Positions 26,085 to 39,000 of a stretch of 64,000 nt of DNA are shown here, in pieces (the first letter of the stretch is position 1; each line of letters starts with the position of its first letter). Source of the stretch: Sisyra terminalis (Eukaryota > Arthropoda > Insecta > Neuroptera > Sisyridae); NCBI GenBank assembly GCA_958496175.1, contig OY292278.1, forward strand, positions 12,090,001-12,154,000. The letters run 5' to 3'. The position numbers and the translations under genes were made by a program. The notes beneath the pieces are model-generated. The model was not told the origin of the DNA. It made no database searches and saw nothing but the letters and a program-made list of their open reading frames with translations.

Positions 26085-29000
26085 ATGGCCAATGTTAATA
26101 TGAAGCGTGTCGTTTCGAAACTTGGTGGAGTTTTCCAACAACTCAAATGTGTCTCGGATTCATCCCGTTCGTTTTACACATATTGCAATGAACCGGCCCA
26201 GCCAATTCCCAATCGCCCTTTGAAATACGTTTCGCCTGAAGAAGCTGTCAAATGCATTAAATCAGGTATTAACATTTCATGTTGATAGTCCATTGAATTC
26301 TAGGCCAAATTCCCCGAGTTTTTGTGTTTGGTAAAATAATGACGTTTGCCACCCAATATTGTATTCACAGTTTATATTTACGAGAAGGTCCAAAGTGCAT
26401 AGATCATAAATTCCAACAACAAGAGTTGATAAAGTACAAACAAGGAGTAAGGAATTGTTTACTGAAGATAAAAAAAATAAATGAAGATATAACAGTTGAA
26501 AAACGGGTAAACAGTTGAAGACGAACCTATCGAAATTGGTTTCTTAAAAAAAAGTATTCACGTCATCCAAGGCTAGGATATTATAAAATATGTAAAATAG
26601 AAGCAGAATTTATGAGCATTGGAAAAGAACGACTTATCGAAAAGTTTCAGTAAAACCTAAATATTTACAATGTTATGTATAAAAAAAGAATTAAAAATTT
26701 GAAATGGCATAAAATTGTACGTATAGTCATAATTTTTAAATTGCACATATTTCTTACATTCAAATACATCCGTATACAATAGCATTTTCACATACAATTG
26801 AAATTCTGCATATAATTATTTTGTACTCTATGCATGTTTTATTAGAAAGGCATAATAAATGCTACTGCAAATTTTATGTGTAATTGCAGTATTTACAAGT
26901 TCTCTACACTTTTTGAAGTGAAAACTTCTTTAATATCGTTGTGATTTGAAATTTGATGAAACGAAAAAGCGACAGTAAAAAGAAATAAATAAATCTATAG
27001 GATTTAACGAACGAAAGAATGAGATAGAAAATGTTATAGTGTTTCCACTGATCTGTTTATAATGGATAACACACTGTACAGTAAATAAAAAACCGCACTA
27101 GAAGTAACTGCCAGCACCATCTACGTAGACCCAAATTTGGAGTGAACTTAGCGAAATACAACATCGTCTGTATTGGAAGCATTGGAAGAAAAACTTATAC
27201 ATTAAAGTCCCTCTTTGGTGTGGGAAACAGAAAAAATCGAACGCAAACGCTTATTTGTATTGGCTGGCGCTCATTGGCACTCAATTTCCCGCTGCTGCTT
27301 TTACTTACCATAAAAACTACCCACCTAGACGGTGCTTCGTAGGCTACACTAGAATTTTCTTATTTCAATTTAACGCTATATGTATAGTCTACCCATATAT
27401 ACATATCCATTTATTAATGACGGTTAGAGAGAGATAAGATTTCCCAATAAATTTCGAGTAAAAAAATAATGAATTTTGAGTCCTTTATACTACATTTCTG
27501 CGTTTTAAACTTAGTATCAATATTATCATAATTAAACCTTACAATTATCCTAATCCTGAAATTTTACATTCCTGAAGTTTTCCGCGTTGAATTGTTCCTT
27601 TTACTGTCGTTTATTTCTGGCAAGGTTCTTTAAATATGGATAGTCCATTCCTTCTTTTAATTAACCCAAGATTTTAATCCTTTTTTCTTTAGACCTTCCC
27701 GTTTCCCGTTTAAGAGTATGAATCATTTCTCTGAAAAGATGGTCCATCAGTTTTAAATCTATTTAGTAGTCAGTAGCCCTTTGAATCTGAAAAGCGTTTA
27801 GTAATAAGCATATTTATTATGGAAAGAACCTGTAGTAAATAGAATAATCAATGCAGAATAGATAACAGGATCACAGCGTTATTTACTACTAAAACGACCC
27901 AAATTTTTTAGTCGATTGGTTTTAACAAATATGGTCAGGGGAAAGAGTAAATGTTGGGATTGAAAGTCAAAGAATTTTTATTGAAGGAAGCACCGGACAT
28001 CCTGGAGATGATATCTCACATATTGAAGTTTAATTAGAATGAAATGAAAAACAGAGTTTGACTATAAACTCATTAAGGGTTAATCACTGGAATTAAGGTT
28101 TAAGTGACTTACAATTTTCACTATTTTTAAATTTATAAAAATAAACTGAAAATTCAAGAGGTTTTGATAACCGTAATTAATAGCAGTACAAGTTACAAAG
28201 TTTTGTCTACGTTTTGGCCTAATGAGAGATTATATGGAGCACTATCGGTCAGTAAATACTCTCTGAAAATAAATATGGCAAAAAGCAATTATTCAATTGG
28301 CTTGTTGCGCGCTTATTTTCACAATTATAAATGTGTATATAGCACTGCCTACGTCACAGCATTGAAATGAAGAAGATAATTTTAGACTGATATTCTATTT
28401 CTATATTTTAAATTGTTCATAACGAACATAATAATGTATTAATCTCATTTTTTCCCACTATCAAAGTTATTAGGTCTTATGAACACAGCAACGTAAATTA
28501 CAAAAAAAATATTTTGAATTTCTTTATAATTTAATCAAAGTTTATAGTTCAAATAATGTGGTAATAATTGGTGTTAAGGTTGGTTAAGATGAAGAACGAT
28601 ATAATTCACATCCAATTTTAATGATAAATTAACAAATTTATAGCGACATTGTGCTATTTACTTCTATTTTATAGCATTATTTTTTTGTTAAAAATTCCAA
28701 ATCCCAAGTGACGAATAAGTGAATCCCTTTGCTGTCCTTTCCTGGAATAATTCCTGTCGAAACCTGTACAAGATTGAATTGCGTAATAAGTTGTATTTTT
28801 TTTACTTATTAAGCTCTATATTTTAGTAATATTTAAAAAAAGATATAATAAACTTTTTCTATCTTAACCGTTTGTTCAGAGGTCAAACTCAATTGTACAA
28901 TTAAAAAAAATGCAGAAATAAAAACCCTTGAAAAATTCTTAATCAAATAATCGAAAAATTAGCGTTTGTTGACCTTTCATTGATAATTGATAGACATAAA

Positions 29001-32000
29001 AAGTTTCATAATTTTATGTCTGAAGTTGTAAGTGAAAAAGAATACAAAATTTAAATAGCAAATAGTTTAATTTTCACTTTAACAAAAAGTACGCAAACAT
29101 TAGAATTTAACGAAAGCTATTGATGTTTTATGTTCTATGTTTGATTTTCATGTACTGAAACGAGAAAATTTAGAAATACTTGAGATTATTTAATTGAAAA
29201 CACCTAAAAACCAATTTTAATTTTACATATTTGCAAATATATTTCACGATTATTATACATTAGATACCAACCATTTAATTTGCGTGGCTCACTAATAAAT
29301 CTACATTAAATTAAATTTTGGATATCCAAGAGGTAAAATCTTTTAGCTTGGATGAAGTAGAACTTAAAGAAAATAATTTTAAAGCAAATATTTGAAAACA
29401 TATCTTCAAGTTGTATCAAATTATTGATTTAAAAATACCAACCGAAAATATTATCTATTACGATTATTAATATTTTTGTCATACTACAATTATATTAATT
29501 GAAAGGAAAATCCTGAGAATTGAGACCAAAATTTGCATATATTATCTATTTATTTTTTAACTTCATTGTAAATTTATCAATGTGAATTTTCAGTTCTAAA
29601 AACAACTTTTTACTACATTTTTTTTCGGAAAATGTAAAAGAAAATATTACGTAAATGAAGCATATACATAATTTATTCCGATGTTGAAAATTCAATTTTT
29701 TGCCAACACCTCAATTTTACGTTATGTAGTATAGGCTATACGCATAAACACTTGGAGCAGTTAAAAATAATTTTAATCGGCCGTTATAGAAAACTTTTCG
29801 ATTTTTCAAGGTTTGTTTGGTATCCTATATATCTCCGATAATATTAGACATAACGCATTTTCATTAACAAATTAAAATGGGTTAATGTCTTCGAATGTGA
29901 GCACTTATCAATAAATTATTGGTCTCTACAAATTCTTCGGTTTTTGTGATAACAACAATTCATCGTTTAATCGGTCAAAAATTCTTCACTTATCAATTTG
30001 CAATAAATTATAAATATTAAAATACAAAGAAATGTTAAAAAATAATAAAATGTATATATTTTAAACAGAAATTATGTCATAAGAACTATTTGACTATGGA
30101 CAATAAATTTAAAAAAAATATGCAAGCCTCATTATTACTGAGTAGGTAGTTAATTGCTGGAATGTAAGAAATGACTATGAAACGAAAAAATTAAGAACAT
30201 TATTTGCTCAATAAAGTCACCTTAAAAATAAACATTACATAATTGAAACAATATTAATATTTCAATTTTGAAATTTTAATGGCACTTTAATGATTGAACT
30301 AAACAAAAGATATGGCTTATCCGAATTTTCTCGTATTTTAACCTTTTTTAACAATGAAAACATTAATGAACATTGAATTTTGTTATATTTCGTATCCCTT
30401 ATCGTCTATTTTAATATCTATATCAAAGAATACAAAGAGGTATATTTATAGCATTTCTTTGTATTAATGCTTTTTTTTTAAACTTTTCCAGGGAATACTG
30501 TGTTTTGTCAGGGAGCGGCTGCCACCCCTTTGGATTTAATTGCGGCGATGACAAAGCATGGTAAAGACAGCAAATTGAAGGATGTTAAAGTTATTCATAT
30601 GCATACAGAAGGTCCAGCTTTATATACGGATCCTTCATGCGAAGGAATCTTTCGGTAATTTAATAAGTTTTTATATTTCCCTATAAAATATACCGTTGAA
30701 ACAAAAAACAATTGTCTCCCTTCGTTATCCTATAAATTCCTCCGACATTATCCCCTTGTATTATTTCCTACACAAGAACGCCGGAAGTTTTTTTCCAGGG
30801 GAGCCTATTTTGTCCTGACTTTCTAAAAATATATCAGCGCCTATTTAAACTAATATATAAAATTCTAGCGACGCGTAAATTTTAATTTTTGAATAAATAT
30901 TCCTATTCTGAAATAATATAATAATTTTAAAATATGAATCAAAACTGACTGCTAAAATTTAGTATGTAGGTAAAACTCAGTTATACTTACCAGAGCAATA
31001 TCATTCCGAAAGAAGAATTAGCAAAGGCATCTTCTGCCTACAACTGATGACTAAAAAAATCATCTTACATAATTGTATGGAGTAACACGAGATTTGGATA
31101 GTTTTAATAGAGAAAGAATTCAAATCTATAGAAATAATACTGTCGATACAAAGTATCTGCTAGTTTTTAAAATAATTCTTAATATAATTTGTAGATCCGT
31201 TTCGACATTCATGGGTGGGAATGTAAGGAAAGCCGTTTCAGAAGGACGTGCTGATGCCATACCAATCTTCTTACAAGATATACCTCAACTCTTCCATCGA
31301 AAAATTTACCAACCAGACGTTGCTTTGATTCATGTACTTTTCAAAAAATATCAGTGGAAAATATCAATTAATTGAAAAGCGTTTCAGGTCTCTCCTCCAG
31401 ACAATCATGGTTATTGCAGCTTAGGTACTAGTATCGATTGTGTTCGAGCTGCCCTTTATTATTCTAAACATATCGTTGGTTAGTACACGAAAAACTACAA
31501 ATCTACCAAAATAATGATTTTCTTATATTTAATCAATAAAAATGTGTTAATTAATTTTTAGCTCAAGTAAACCCATGTATGCCTCGTACTTTCGGAGAAG
31601 CCTTGATTCATGAAAGTCACTTCGATTTTGCTGTGAAGGTATGCACACCACTACCAAGCCATGGAGGAAAACCACCAAGTGAGGCCGAATCCAAAATTGG
31701 TCAATTAATTGCCGAGAATCTTGTCGAAGATGGTGCTACATTGCAAATGGGTACTAAAGTTTTAAACAATTTAAAAGTTTATCAATTGCTAATAAGTGAT
31801 TTTCAACAGGAATTGGTAACATTCCGGATGCTGTACTTGCTGCGTTACACAATCATAAAGATCTTGGTATTCACTCGGAAATGTTTTCTGGTGGAGTTGT
31901 CGATCTTGTAGCCAAAGGCTGTGTGACAAATAATAAAAAACCTTTGAATCGTGGACGCATTGTTGGCTCTTTCTTGATTGGAACCGAAAAATTATACAAT

Positions 32001-32768
32001 TTTGTGGACAACAACCCATTCATTGGTTAGTTATTTGGGGGAGGGATATTTAACTAAGAGGCTAATTTTCTCTAGAAAAACGGTTCGGAAATATCTAAAT
32101 AGAAATAGAGGTTGTGTAGGCAATTTGATTATAGTTTAGCTACAAAATAGTTTTTCAAATATTTCAAATTCATCTAGCTCCAATATACGTGCTATTACAG
32201 TGGCCTATGGTAGAGATGATTAAAAAAATAATTGTAAACTTTTTTGTTAGACTTCCACTTTCTGAAGCAATAGTTTGAAAACAATAACATTTATTTTTTT
32301 ATACAATTTCTTTTAGAAATGCTCCAAATCGATTATGTCAACTCTTATCAAATCATCAAACAGTTACCGAAAATGACTGCCATTAATTCTTGCATTGAAG
32401 TCGACTTAACGGGACAAATCTGTTCGGACTCCATTGGAACACGAATGTATTCCGGATTCGGAGGCCAAGTTGATTTTATCCGTGGAGCCGCTGAGGGTAC
32501 TGACGGTCGTGGCAAACCCATCATTGCACTGCAAAGTGTAACCAAAAATGGCGACTCCAAGATTAGTCCAACACTAAAATTGGGGGCTGGCGTCGTGACA
32601 TCTCGAGCACATGTCCATTATGTTGTCACCGAACACGGAATCGCTTCATTGTTTGGAAAAACATTGCGACAAAGAGCCTACGAATTAATCAAAGTCGCCC
32701 ACCCGAACCATCGAGAATCGTTGGAAAAAGCAGCATTTGAACGTCTAAAAGTGATGCCTTGCGCTTAA
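26085..32768 (+). CDS. Mitochondrial acetyl-CoA hydrolase / CoA transferase family protein
   Basis: Seven coding exons: 26085-26265, 30492-30654, 31195-31333, 31388-31478, 31562-31750, 31810-32025 and 32317-32768. All introns are GT-AG and the frame carries through to a 476-residue product. It is close to Drosophila CG7920 and the AbfT/Cat1 class of CoA transferases, which move CoA between acyl-CoA and a carboxylate. Residues 1-60 are rich in Lys, Arg and Ser without acid clusters (MKRVVSKLGGVFQQLK, SRSFYTY), consistent with a mitochondrial presequence. GIGNIPDAV at 255-263 and LGIHSEM at 273-279 are conserved; Glu278 aligns with the catalytic glutamate of this class as I recall it. GAGVVTSRAHVHYVVTEHGI near the C-terminus is the family hallmark. 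Intron 1 is 4.2 kb, the others 53-540 bp. The natural substrate cannot be told from sequence. Confidence 0.95.
26266..30491 (+). other. Large intron 1 of the CoA transferase gene (4.2 kb)
   Basis: AT-rich intron with GTATTA donor and TTTTCCAG acceptor. It holds no nested gene I can support. The segment about 27585-27765 resembles 42480-42645 (both contain TTTAAA..GGA.A.TCCATTCCT and ...ACGATTTTAAT-like words), so it is a fragment of a dispersed repeat. A weak inverted pair around 27110-27130 and 27325-27345 (GCACCATCTACG and its counterpart) could be remnant MITE ends. Confidence 0.6.
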
Positions 32769-32945
32769 TTTTTAAGATATTATAATTTACTACTAACATA
32801 TATTCAGATACAGAAAACTACCGAAAAAAAAACATTTTAAAATAATATAGATGTTTTTAATACTTTTTTATCGATTATAAATCTTATCAGATATCACAAA
32901 GCTTTAGATATGCAAAATTTAACACTGAAGGAAAAATAAGCTAAC

Positions 32946-32973
32946 AATAAAGTCGAATTAATAAAATTTTATT
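32946..32973. terminator. Facing poly(A) signals of two convergent genes
   Basis: AATAAA on the plus strand at 32946-32951 is the first consensus signal downstream of the CoA transferase stop (32768). AATAAA on the minus strand at 32973-32968 directly follows the TAB1 stop codon (32974-32976). If both are used, cleavage sites 10-30 nt further on would make the two mRNA 3' ends overlap. Confidence 0.45.
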
Positions 32974-34981
32974 TCAATCAAAATCGATTCCATCTGGCAA
33001 CGTTCCATTCATCCTTGCAATTCTTACATTATTGAAATAATCAGAGAAATCCACATAGGCCGGAATAAGCATTTCGTTGTTAAAATCTAAATTACTATTA
33101 GAGTTTTCAAAAGTTTCATTTATACTGGAACTGTTCGTTTGGTCGGTATTGGTATAGTTTGTGCTTGAACGACTAGAATCTCCGCTCTGTTCCGTATAGT
33201 TTGAATCACTTCGATTCGTCAATGTATACTCGTGCTGACTTTGGACGATTGGATTGAAACGTACAGATGGAACTGGAGATTGAATAGCATTGGGCATTGG
33301 AAAATTGAAATTTCTTATTAAAAGGGAAATGTCATCACGTTTTGTGGCACAATTGTTCGACATGCTAAAATCGTGGTGAATGCGAACTGTTTTGTCGACA
33401 ACAGCTTGAGCCACCCCCGTTAGTGTAGACTGAGCACGAAACTAGAATCAAAAGAAAACATGTTTGTTAAGGGTGCGTTTATAAACACCAAATTTTCAAT
33501 TCTATTTTTTTTTATTACTATCAAGAAAAAATTCAAGACGCAGTATCATACTTGTGTCACAACCATTTGGGCGATGTCCTTATTAACTTGTTCCGTTGAT
33601 GTGGCTTCCTCCAAAGATTTATATAAACCATCAGACATCAACAATAAAAATCGACAAGACTCATCCAAAACAATTCCACCATGTATTTCAGGTTCTGCAA
33701 TTATAGGATCCGAAATAACTGATTTAAATTCTTCAAACTCGCGACACCCTCCTTTCACCATAAAATTTCCAAGACATCTCGTATTCTCTTGATTCCCAAC
33801 CAAAGTTCCTACAAAAACAGTAATTGATATTTGTTCTTTTTTTTTCTCTCTTTTCTTAACAAAACCTTTTTTCAATTCTTCCACATTAACACCCAATTGT
33901 GATAGACGTAAGAGTTCATCTTCGTTTTTCAAATCGTGGTCTATACTTAATTGAACTACGTGCAAAACAGAATTGGCATCAGTTTTACATAACAACGCTC
34001 GACAATTTCCTACATTTGCTACATATAATTTGCCATTGTGAATTAAAGTTATTACCGCTGAAGTTCCACAAGATAATTCTCCGGTGATTTCATCTAGCCG
34101 TTCCATTACTTGCGGATACTTTTGTGATGCTTCATACGATGTTAAACCTTCTGGTATTTCGTACAGAAGAGTTGTTCTCTCTACTAGTAAATCGTCAATT
34201 GAATCCAAATATCCTTTTTCCACAGTGATAAAAGCTTGACTAAAATATAAAGCAAAAGTTTAATTTAAATATACTAGCCCTCAATAGTTAAAAGGCAATG
34301 TAGACAATAAATTAATCTAATCGATCTAACAATACAATAATCCATGAGTAGTTGATTTCCGCAAAAATAAATCATTCTTTTGAAACCACAAGTCAAGTGC
34401 GATTCCAAATATGAGTAATTATTTGATAAATAATAATGTTCTCTGTCCACTACTTTTTACTTATATTACAAAAATGTTTATGAATCACAGTTTTATTACG
34501 ATCTTGATATTATCTTTCAGTGGCTATTCTCAAAGCACCTGAAGAAGTTGGAGTTGTGACCGAAACGTAATGTTATACCCTTTAAGTAATTCTTTATACT
34601 TCTAGATCATATTCTAACTATTACCCTATACAAGAATCAAAATTTTAACGGTAAAATATACCGTAAAACATCTCGAACTTCTTGATCTGTGCTGGTATCG
34701 CTCAATTGGCCCAACAAAATTTCCGCGGCCATTCTTTGAACAGCAAATGACGCAGTATTAGATCCATAGTGTCCATCGAAGACTCCATAGAAAAACGTAC
34801 AATTATCAAAATTGCAATGAAAGCATTTATCTTCGAACGGATGTTCTTCTTCAGGACATCCATCATCCCTATAGATTTGATTTGTGGAAGATCCGATTCC
34901 TGACTGTTTGCAAACTTGAAGATCATCAGTCCAACTATGAGATGTTTGATAGGCATTCGCTTTTCGCGATCTTGATTTCAT
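32974..34981 (-). CDS. Tab1: TAK1-binding protein 1 (TAB1) homologue, PP2C-like
   Basis: Minus-strand exons 34981-34662, 34239-33866, 33808-33552 and 33441-32974 give 472 residues. The 57 nt piece 33865-33809 has no stop and is in frame, so it could be retained (491 residues); removing it restores exact length agreement with human TAB1 (GVNVEELKKGTLVGNQENTR). Residues 1-365 form a PP2C-like domain, including SWTDDLQVCKQSGIGS, YGVFDGHYG (65-73), GKLYVANVGNCRALLCK and DPIIAEPEIHG. The C-terminus has PAYVDFSDYF (444-453), matching the PYVDFxxF helix by which TAB1 binds TAK1. The role is activation of TAK1 in JNK/NF-kB type signalling in the cytoplasm. Unlike human TAB1, which has Asn, Glu and altered residues, three PP2C metal-site aspartates are present (D69, D291 and one in RDDIS at 352-356). 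The N-terminal Arg and Glu-Asp pair of active PP2C enzymes are absent. Confidence 0.93.
34240..34661 (-). other. TAB1 intron 1 with a retroelement-tail-like fragment
   Basis: A 422 nt intron between TTACG/GTATAT and TTTTAG. At about 34535-34575 it contains CACCTGAAGAAGTTGGAGTT and then GACCGAAACGTAATG. That phrase resembles the 3' region of insect retroelements, probably a short old insertion. No coding content. Confidence 0.5.
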
Positions 34982-35471
34982 CGTAATTGAACTGAACGCT
35001 TATAAAATTGAAAAAGAAAATAGAAAACTTAGGTTATGTTCCCATAAATATTTACATTTTTTTTTATTACTTTTATCATAAAAATCTTACAAATTGTTGA
35101 AAAAAATGTTGTTAAGAGGTAATTTTGGCAAATTATAATTATTATTGTATTGGTCATTCGAGCAAAACAGAAATTTAATTCTCAAATGCCTCCCACTGCC
35201 ATTGTGAATTTCAAATGCAAATCTATTAATAATCTTTTGCATTGTTAATGGGATTATTGGATTAATTTAATTGAAAACTGGTAATTAAATTAACTGCATT
35301 ATATTTTAATTATTTTTATTAAATTATCAATTACTTTAAAACAGTGGTTGGTAAAAAGCACGACAGGATTCCCAAGTTTTTAATTGTTAATTATAAAGAC
35401 TGATAATTATTGTTCAATTTATTCCATTTAGTCCATTTTAATTTCAAGTTTTTTTTTTTTATAATTTTCTT
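34982..35471. other. Intergenic, TAB1 upstream region
   Basis: About 490 bp between the TAB1 start and the stop of the small gene on the same strand. Both 5' UTR/promoter of TAB1 and the 3' end of the small gene must lie here. An AATAAA on the minus strand at 35423-35418 sits about 50 nt past the small gene's stop. Confidence 0.5.
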
Positions 35472-35849
35472 TCAAGAATCATCATTCAATACTGCTCTCT
35501 TAATTTCCAATACAGTAGTAGTTTCCGCAGAATCGTCTTCTGATATTTTCGGTGGTTTTAAAAACTGATAAATACTGTTCATAATATCAAATTTAGATTC
35601 TTCTTCATTTTTTCTGCTTGGATTGGCATTTTCTGCATTATTATTTATATTACTATCGCCTCGATTCGTTTCCTGGGGTTTCTTCGATGTCTTAAACTTT
35701 TTATTCGTATTATTTTCATTTTTTGTTTCATTCTTGTCATCTTGTGGAACTTCTCGAAAAATCGGGTTTGAATTTTTATCAAAATCAATTTCATATTTTT
35801 TTGTCGTTTTATTCATTTTCTTCAAATTCTTGTCGGTGTAATTTTCCAT
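35472..35849 (-). CDS. Small uncharacterised charged protein, 125 residues
   Basis: A single-exon frame from ATG (context AAAATGG, a good initiation context) to TGA. I do not recognise the protein. It is very hydrophilic and rich in Asn, Lys, Glu and Asp, with a low-complexity middle (about residues 40-85), no signal peptide and no membrane segment. The ends are less repetitive: KKYEIDFDKNSNPIFREVP (17-35) and KFDIMNSIYQFLKPPKISED (about 86-105), which could form a short helix. Reasons to think it real: its length in AT-rich DNA, a minus-strand AATAAA about 50 nt after the stop, and a start only 242 bp from the divergent ALMS-motif gene, suggesting a shared promoter. It is likely intrinsically disordered. 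A chance frame, or the last exon of a longer gene, cannot be excluded. Confidence 0.5.
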   Translation of the reverse strand: MENYTDKNLKKMNKTTKKYEIDFDKNSNPIFREVPQDDKNETKNENNTNKKFKTSKKPQETNRGDSNINNNAENANPSRKNEEESKFDIMNSIYQFLKPPKISEDDSAETTTVLEIKRAVLNDDS

Positions 35850-36091
35850 TTTTAATTATCTTTTAAATGTCCGCGCGTTAACCAATTGCGCCTCTGTCGT
35901 CAATCCAACAAACTAATTTTGATGTTTGTAAATAAACGAAAAATTAAATGGACCAAACTTTAAATGTGAATTTTTGTGATTTAAAATGTGTGGGATGTAA
36001 ATAAATTTGTTATAATTTCATTAAAAAAAAGTTTAAAACGAGTGCTTTGATCAAAAACCGTGAAATTGGTAAAATAAATTTGCTGTATACT
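35850..36091. promoter_or_regulatory. Likely bidirectional promoter
   Basis: 242 bp between divergent start codons. The first 60 bp include a locally GC-richer stretch (TCCGCGCGTTAACC, AATTGCGCC) in otherwise AT-rich DNA, as is common for compact shared promoters. No TATA box is obvious on either strand. Confidence 0.45.
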
Positions 36092-39000
36092 ATGGATTCG
36101 GAAAACATTCGTTCCAAGTTTGTAACGGACAAATCCGGTGGGTCAAAGAGTGAAGATAAGAGTAGTTTGTCCGAAATTGCTATGAGTTATTACAAAAAAT
36201 TTGCCCACGATCGTGACATTAAACAATATTTCATCATCTCCTCAACTTTAAATTCTTCGGATGAATTAGCTGAGAAGAATGTTGGTAAACCAACCTGTCC
36301 TTGTAAAGTTTCTCCATCGAAATTATCTCTTAGTCCAGATGCGCCAATAGTTAAAGAAAGGAAAAAGTGGGCACGACCACCACTATCAGGACAGGAAAAT
36401 CTTTACCTTTCTGATAATCCCGATGGGGTTTTAGAAGAAAGTTTCGACACTGGAAGAATGTCTCCAGCCAGTAGTATTGCGTCTTATAAACGCCTGGAAT
36501 GGGATAGCGGAGCTGATGTGGGGTATCAAAATGCTTCCATTCAAAAACAACAAAACCTCTCAATTTCCTTACCTGTTTTAAATAGTCTCGAAAAACTTAC
36601 ACTCAACCAAAATCATCCACTTTCAGATCCTGGAGAATCAAACTTACATAATCCAATCCATTATGAAACCTCAAGTCTAGAACGGAGTAAAAAGAGATAT
36701 TCTGTAGCTCAATCCACTCCTCTTCCCACAATAAAATCGTCATTCTTCGAAGGCATCAATATTCAATTGACTCCTGTAATAAGCGACGTAAATACTGATT
36801 TTCCCCACCAGCAAATTTCGGAATTAAAATTAAAAATTAATAAAGTTACAAGTCAGGAACAGGCTGTAAATAATGCTGAGGCTTCCATGGAAAATGTTCA
36901 GTCTAAAGATAAAAATCCAATACCTCAATTATCTTCTGATAGTGTTTTTAAAGTTCCACAATCGCACCAAATGGTACAAACAACTCTACAAAAGACCACC
37001 TCGAAATCAATTCAAACTCCATCTACATCTCAAACACCCGAAGAACAACATTGGTTTACTCCAGAATATCTTACAACAACATCATACGAACAGCTCGAAG
37101 CCAATCTATATCCAAATACTTGCAATTTCGATTCAGTTAATTTACCGAAGAGCAACAGTTTCGAGTACTTACCTGGAGATTCTTATGAACAGCGCACAAA
37201 TTCTGATAACTATCCATCGATAAGTCCTGATAATTGTAATAATTCATCTCCCAACGATTCTTCTCCAAAAGGTGTCACATGCCCAAAACATTCAAGTGCT
37301 TGTAGTTGTAAATCATATGGATCTTCTCAAGATAGTATTTTTATTTCATCACAACTCTCTTCTAGTCTTACAGAAGATTTAAAACAATCAGCATTAGTGT
37401 TACGTCGTATGATCGAATCCAAAAAGTGTACACCCAAAGAAAAAAAGAAATTGATTAAAATTATTGTAAAAAAAATTGTTGAAACTCACTATGATGAGGA
37501 TGACGAAGTCTCAGGATCATCAAAATCTACTAAGACGAAAGAAAATGTCACATGGATCAAGGTATCGCGGAAAAGAAATTCGTCTCATACTAGTGAAAGT
37601 TGTAATTCTGAACGAGAAACTCAATCTAATTCTACTGTTGAATCACAGAAAAAAGATAAAGCCAAGAAAAAACATTTTCACAAAACCACCTCATCCAACC
37701 CGAAAAAATCTAGTGACTCATCGTCTGACGAAAGTATTCTTCAAGCAATTTATAATAAATTAGGTTTACACGAAACAGAAAAAGGAGTTTTGGAGAAAGT
37801 AGCCACAAAATCTGATGAGACCTCTCGAGAAAAAGAAGAGAATTTATTAAAATCGCAGTCGAGTACGAGTTCCAATACCAAAACTGTAACTCGTAGTGAT
37901 TTTGATTTACATTTGGAAAAAGCATCAGAGGAAAAGTCAAAGAGTAGTTTGGTAAGCGAGTTTAGTAAATCAGAGTCTTGTTTGCCTTCTGCTGATAACA
38001 ATTGGAAGGATAATGTTACTTTATCTGAAAAACTTTTTGATGCTCGAGCACAATATTTGAAAGTTCAAAATGATTTGCTAAAAATCCAACGAGAAGATAA
38101 GTCGTTAAATACCTCCGATTCACTATTGCCAACGTTTAAATTGTCTGATAAAATTTTAAGTGAGATATCGGAAAAAGACTATCAAAAGAACTTGAGTGTA
38201 ATTGAAGCGGAAATAGCACAACTAACTCACCTGAAAAATTTGCTTGAACAAAAGAAAAGAATGGAAAAAACTACTCCTGATAACACCGTACATGAAATTA
38301 AGAGCAATTCTGAGCCATCCAAAAATTTGGATGAAAAATCGACCAAACAGGCAGACCATAGAAGGTCTCAAATTATCTTTCATGATGTTTTAAACGAATC
38401 ATTTACAAGCAAACATTTTGACAATATTTCGCAAAATTCAATAACTTCCAAAGCAGCAAATGCAATTAGTAATTCTAAAGACTCGATATTTTCTTTACAA
38501 TCTCAGAATTCGACTAGCGCTAGCGCTTCCACCCTACCAAAACCATCATCAAGCGTAGAAAAAGAACACCTGCAATTTTTAAAAAAAAATCGGTTTATTT
38601 ACGACAAAAAATCTCCGCAAAAAGAAAAATATGAGTTTGAAGGGACATTTAATCAAGAAATCACTGATAAAATAGTACAAAACCTGATGCACCTGAAAGA
38701 AAATCCAGAAGAGTTCCAGGATGCAGAGAGAAAGTTAGATGGAAGGCCCTCATCTTCCACCAGTCTAGCGACAAAAAAATCTCCACCAATTTTGCAACCT
38801 CGTAAAATTCCTATTGTGGAAGAACTTGCTGAGGAACCCAACATTACTTGGGACAGCTTATTAAAAAAAGTTTTAGCCACTCGTACCAGGAACTCTATGG
38901 GGCATGTGTTTTCTTCTCCATCATTTTCGGTTAAACAACCGGTAAACCTTGAAGCGTTGAATAAAGCCCAAACCATCGATTGGTCTAATATCGCAGTTGG

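Noticed and set aside
36047..36091. Upstream extension of the ALMS frame
   Set aside because: It begins with TTG, and the first ATG in a good context is at 36092.
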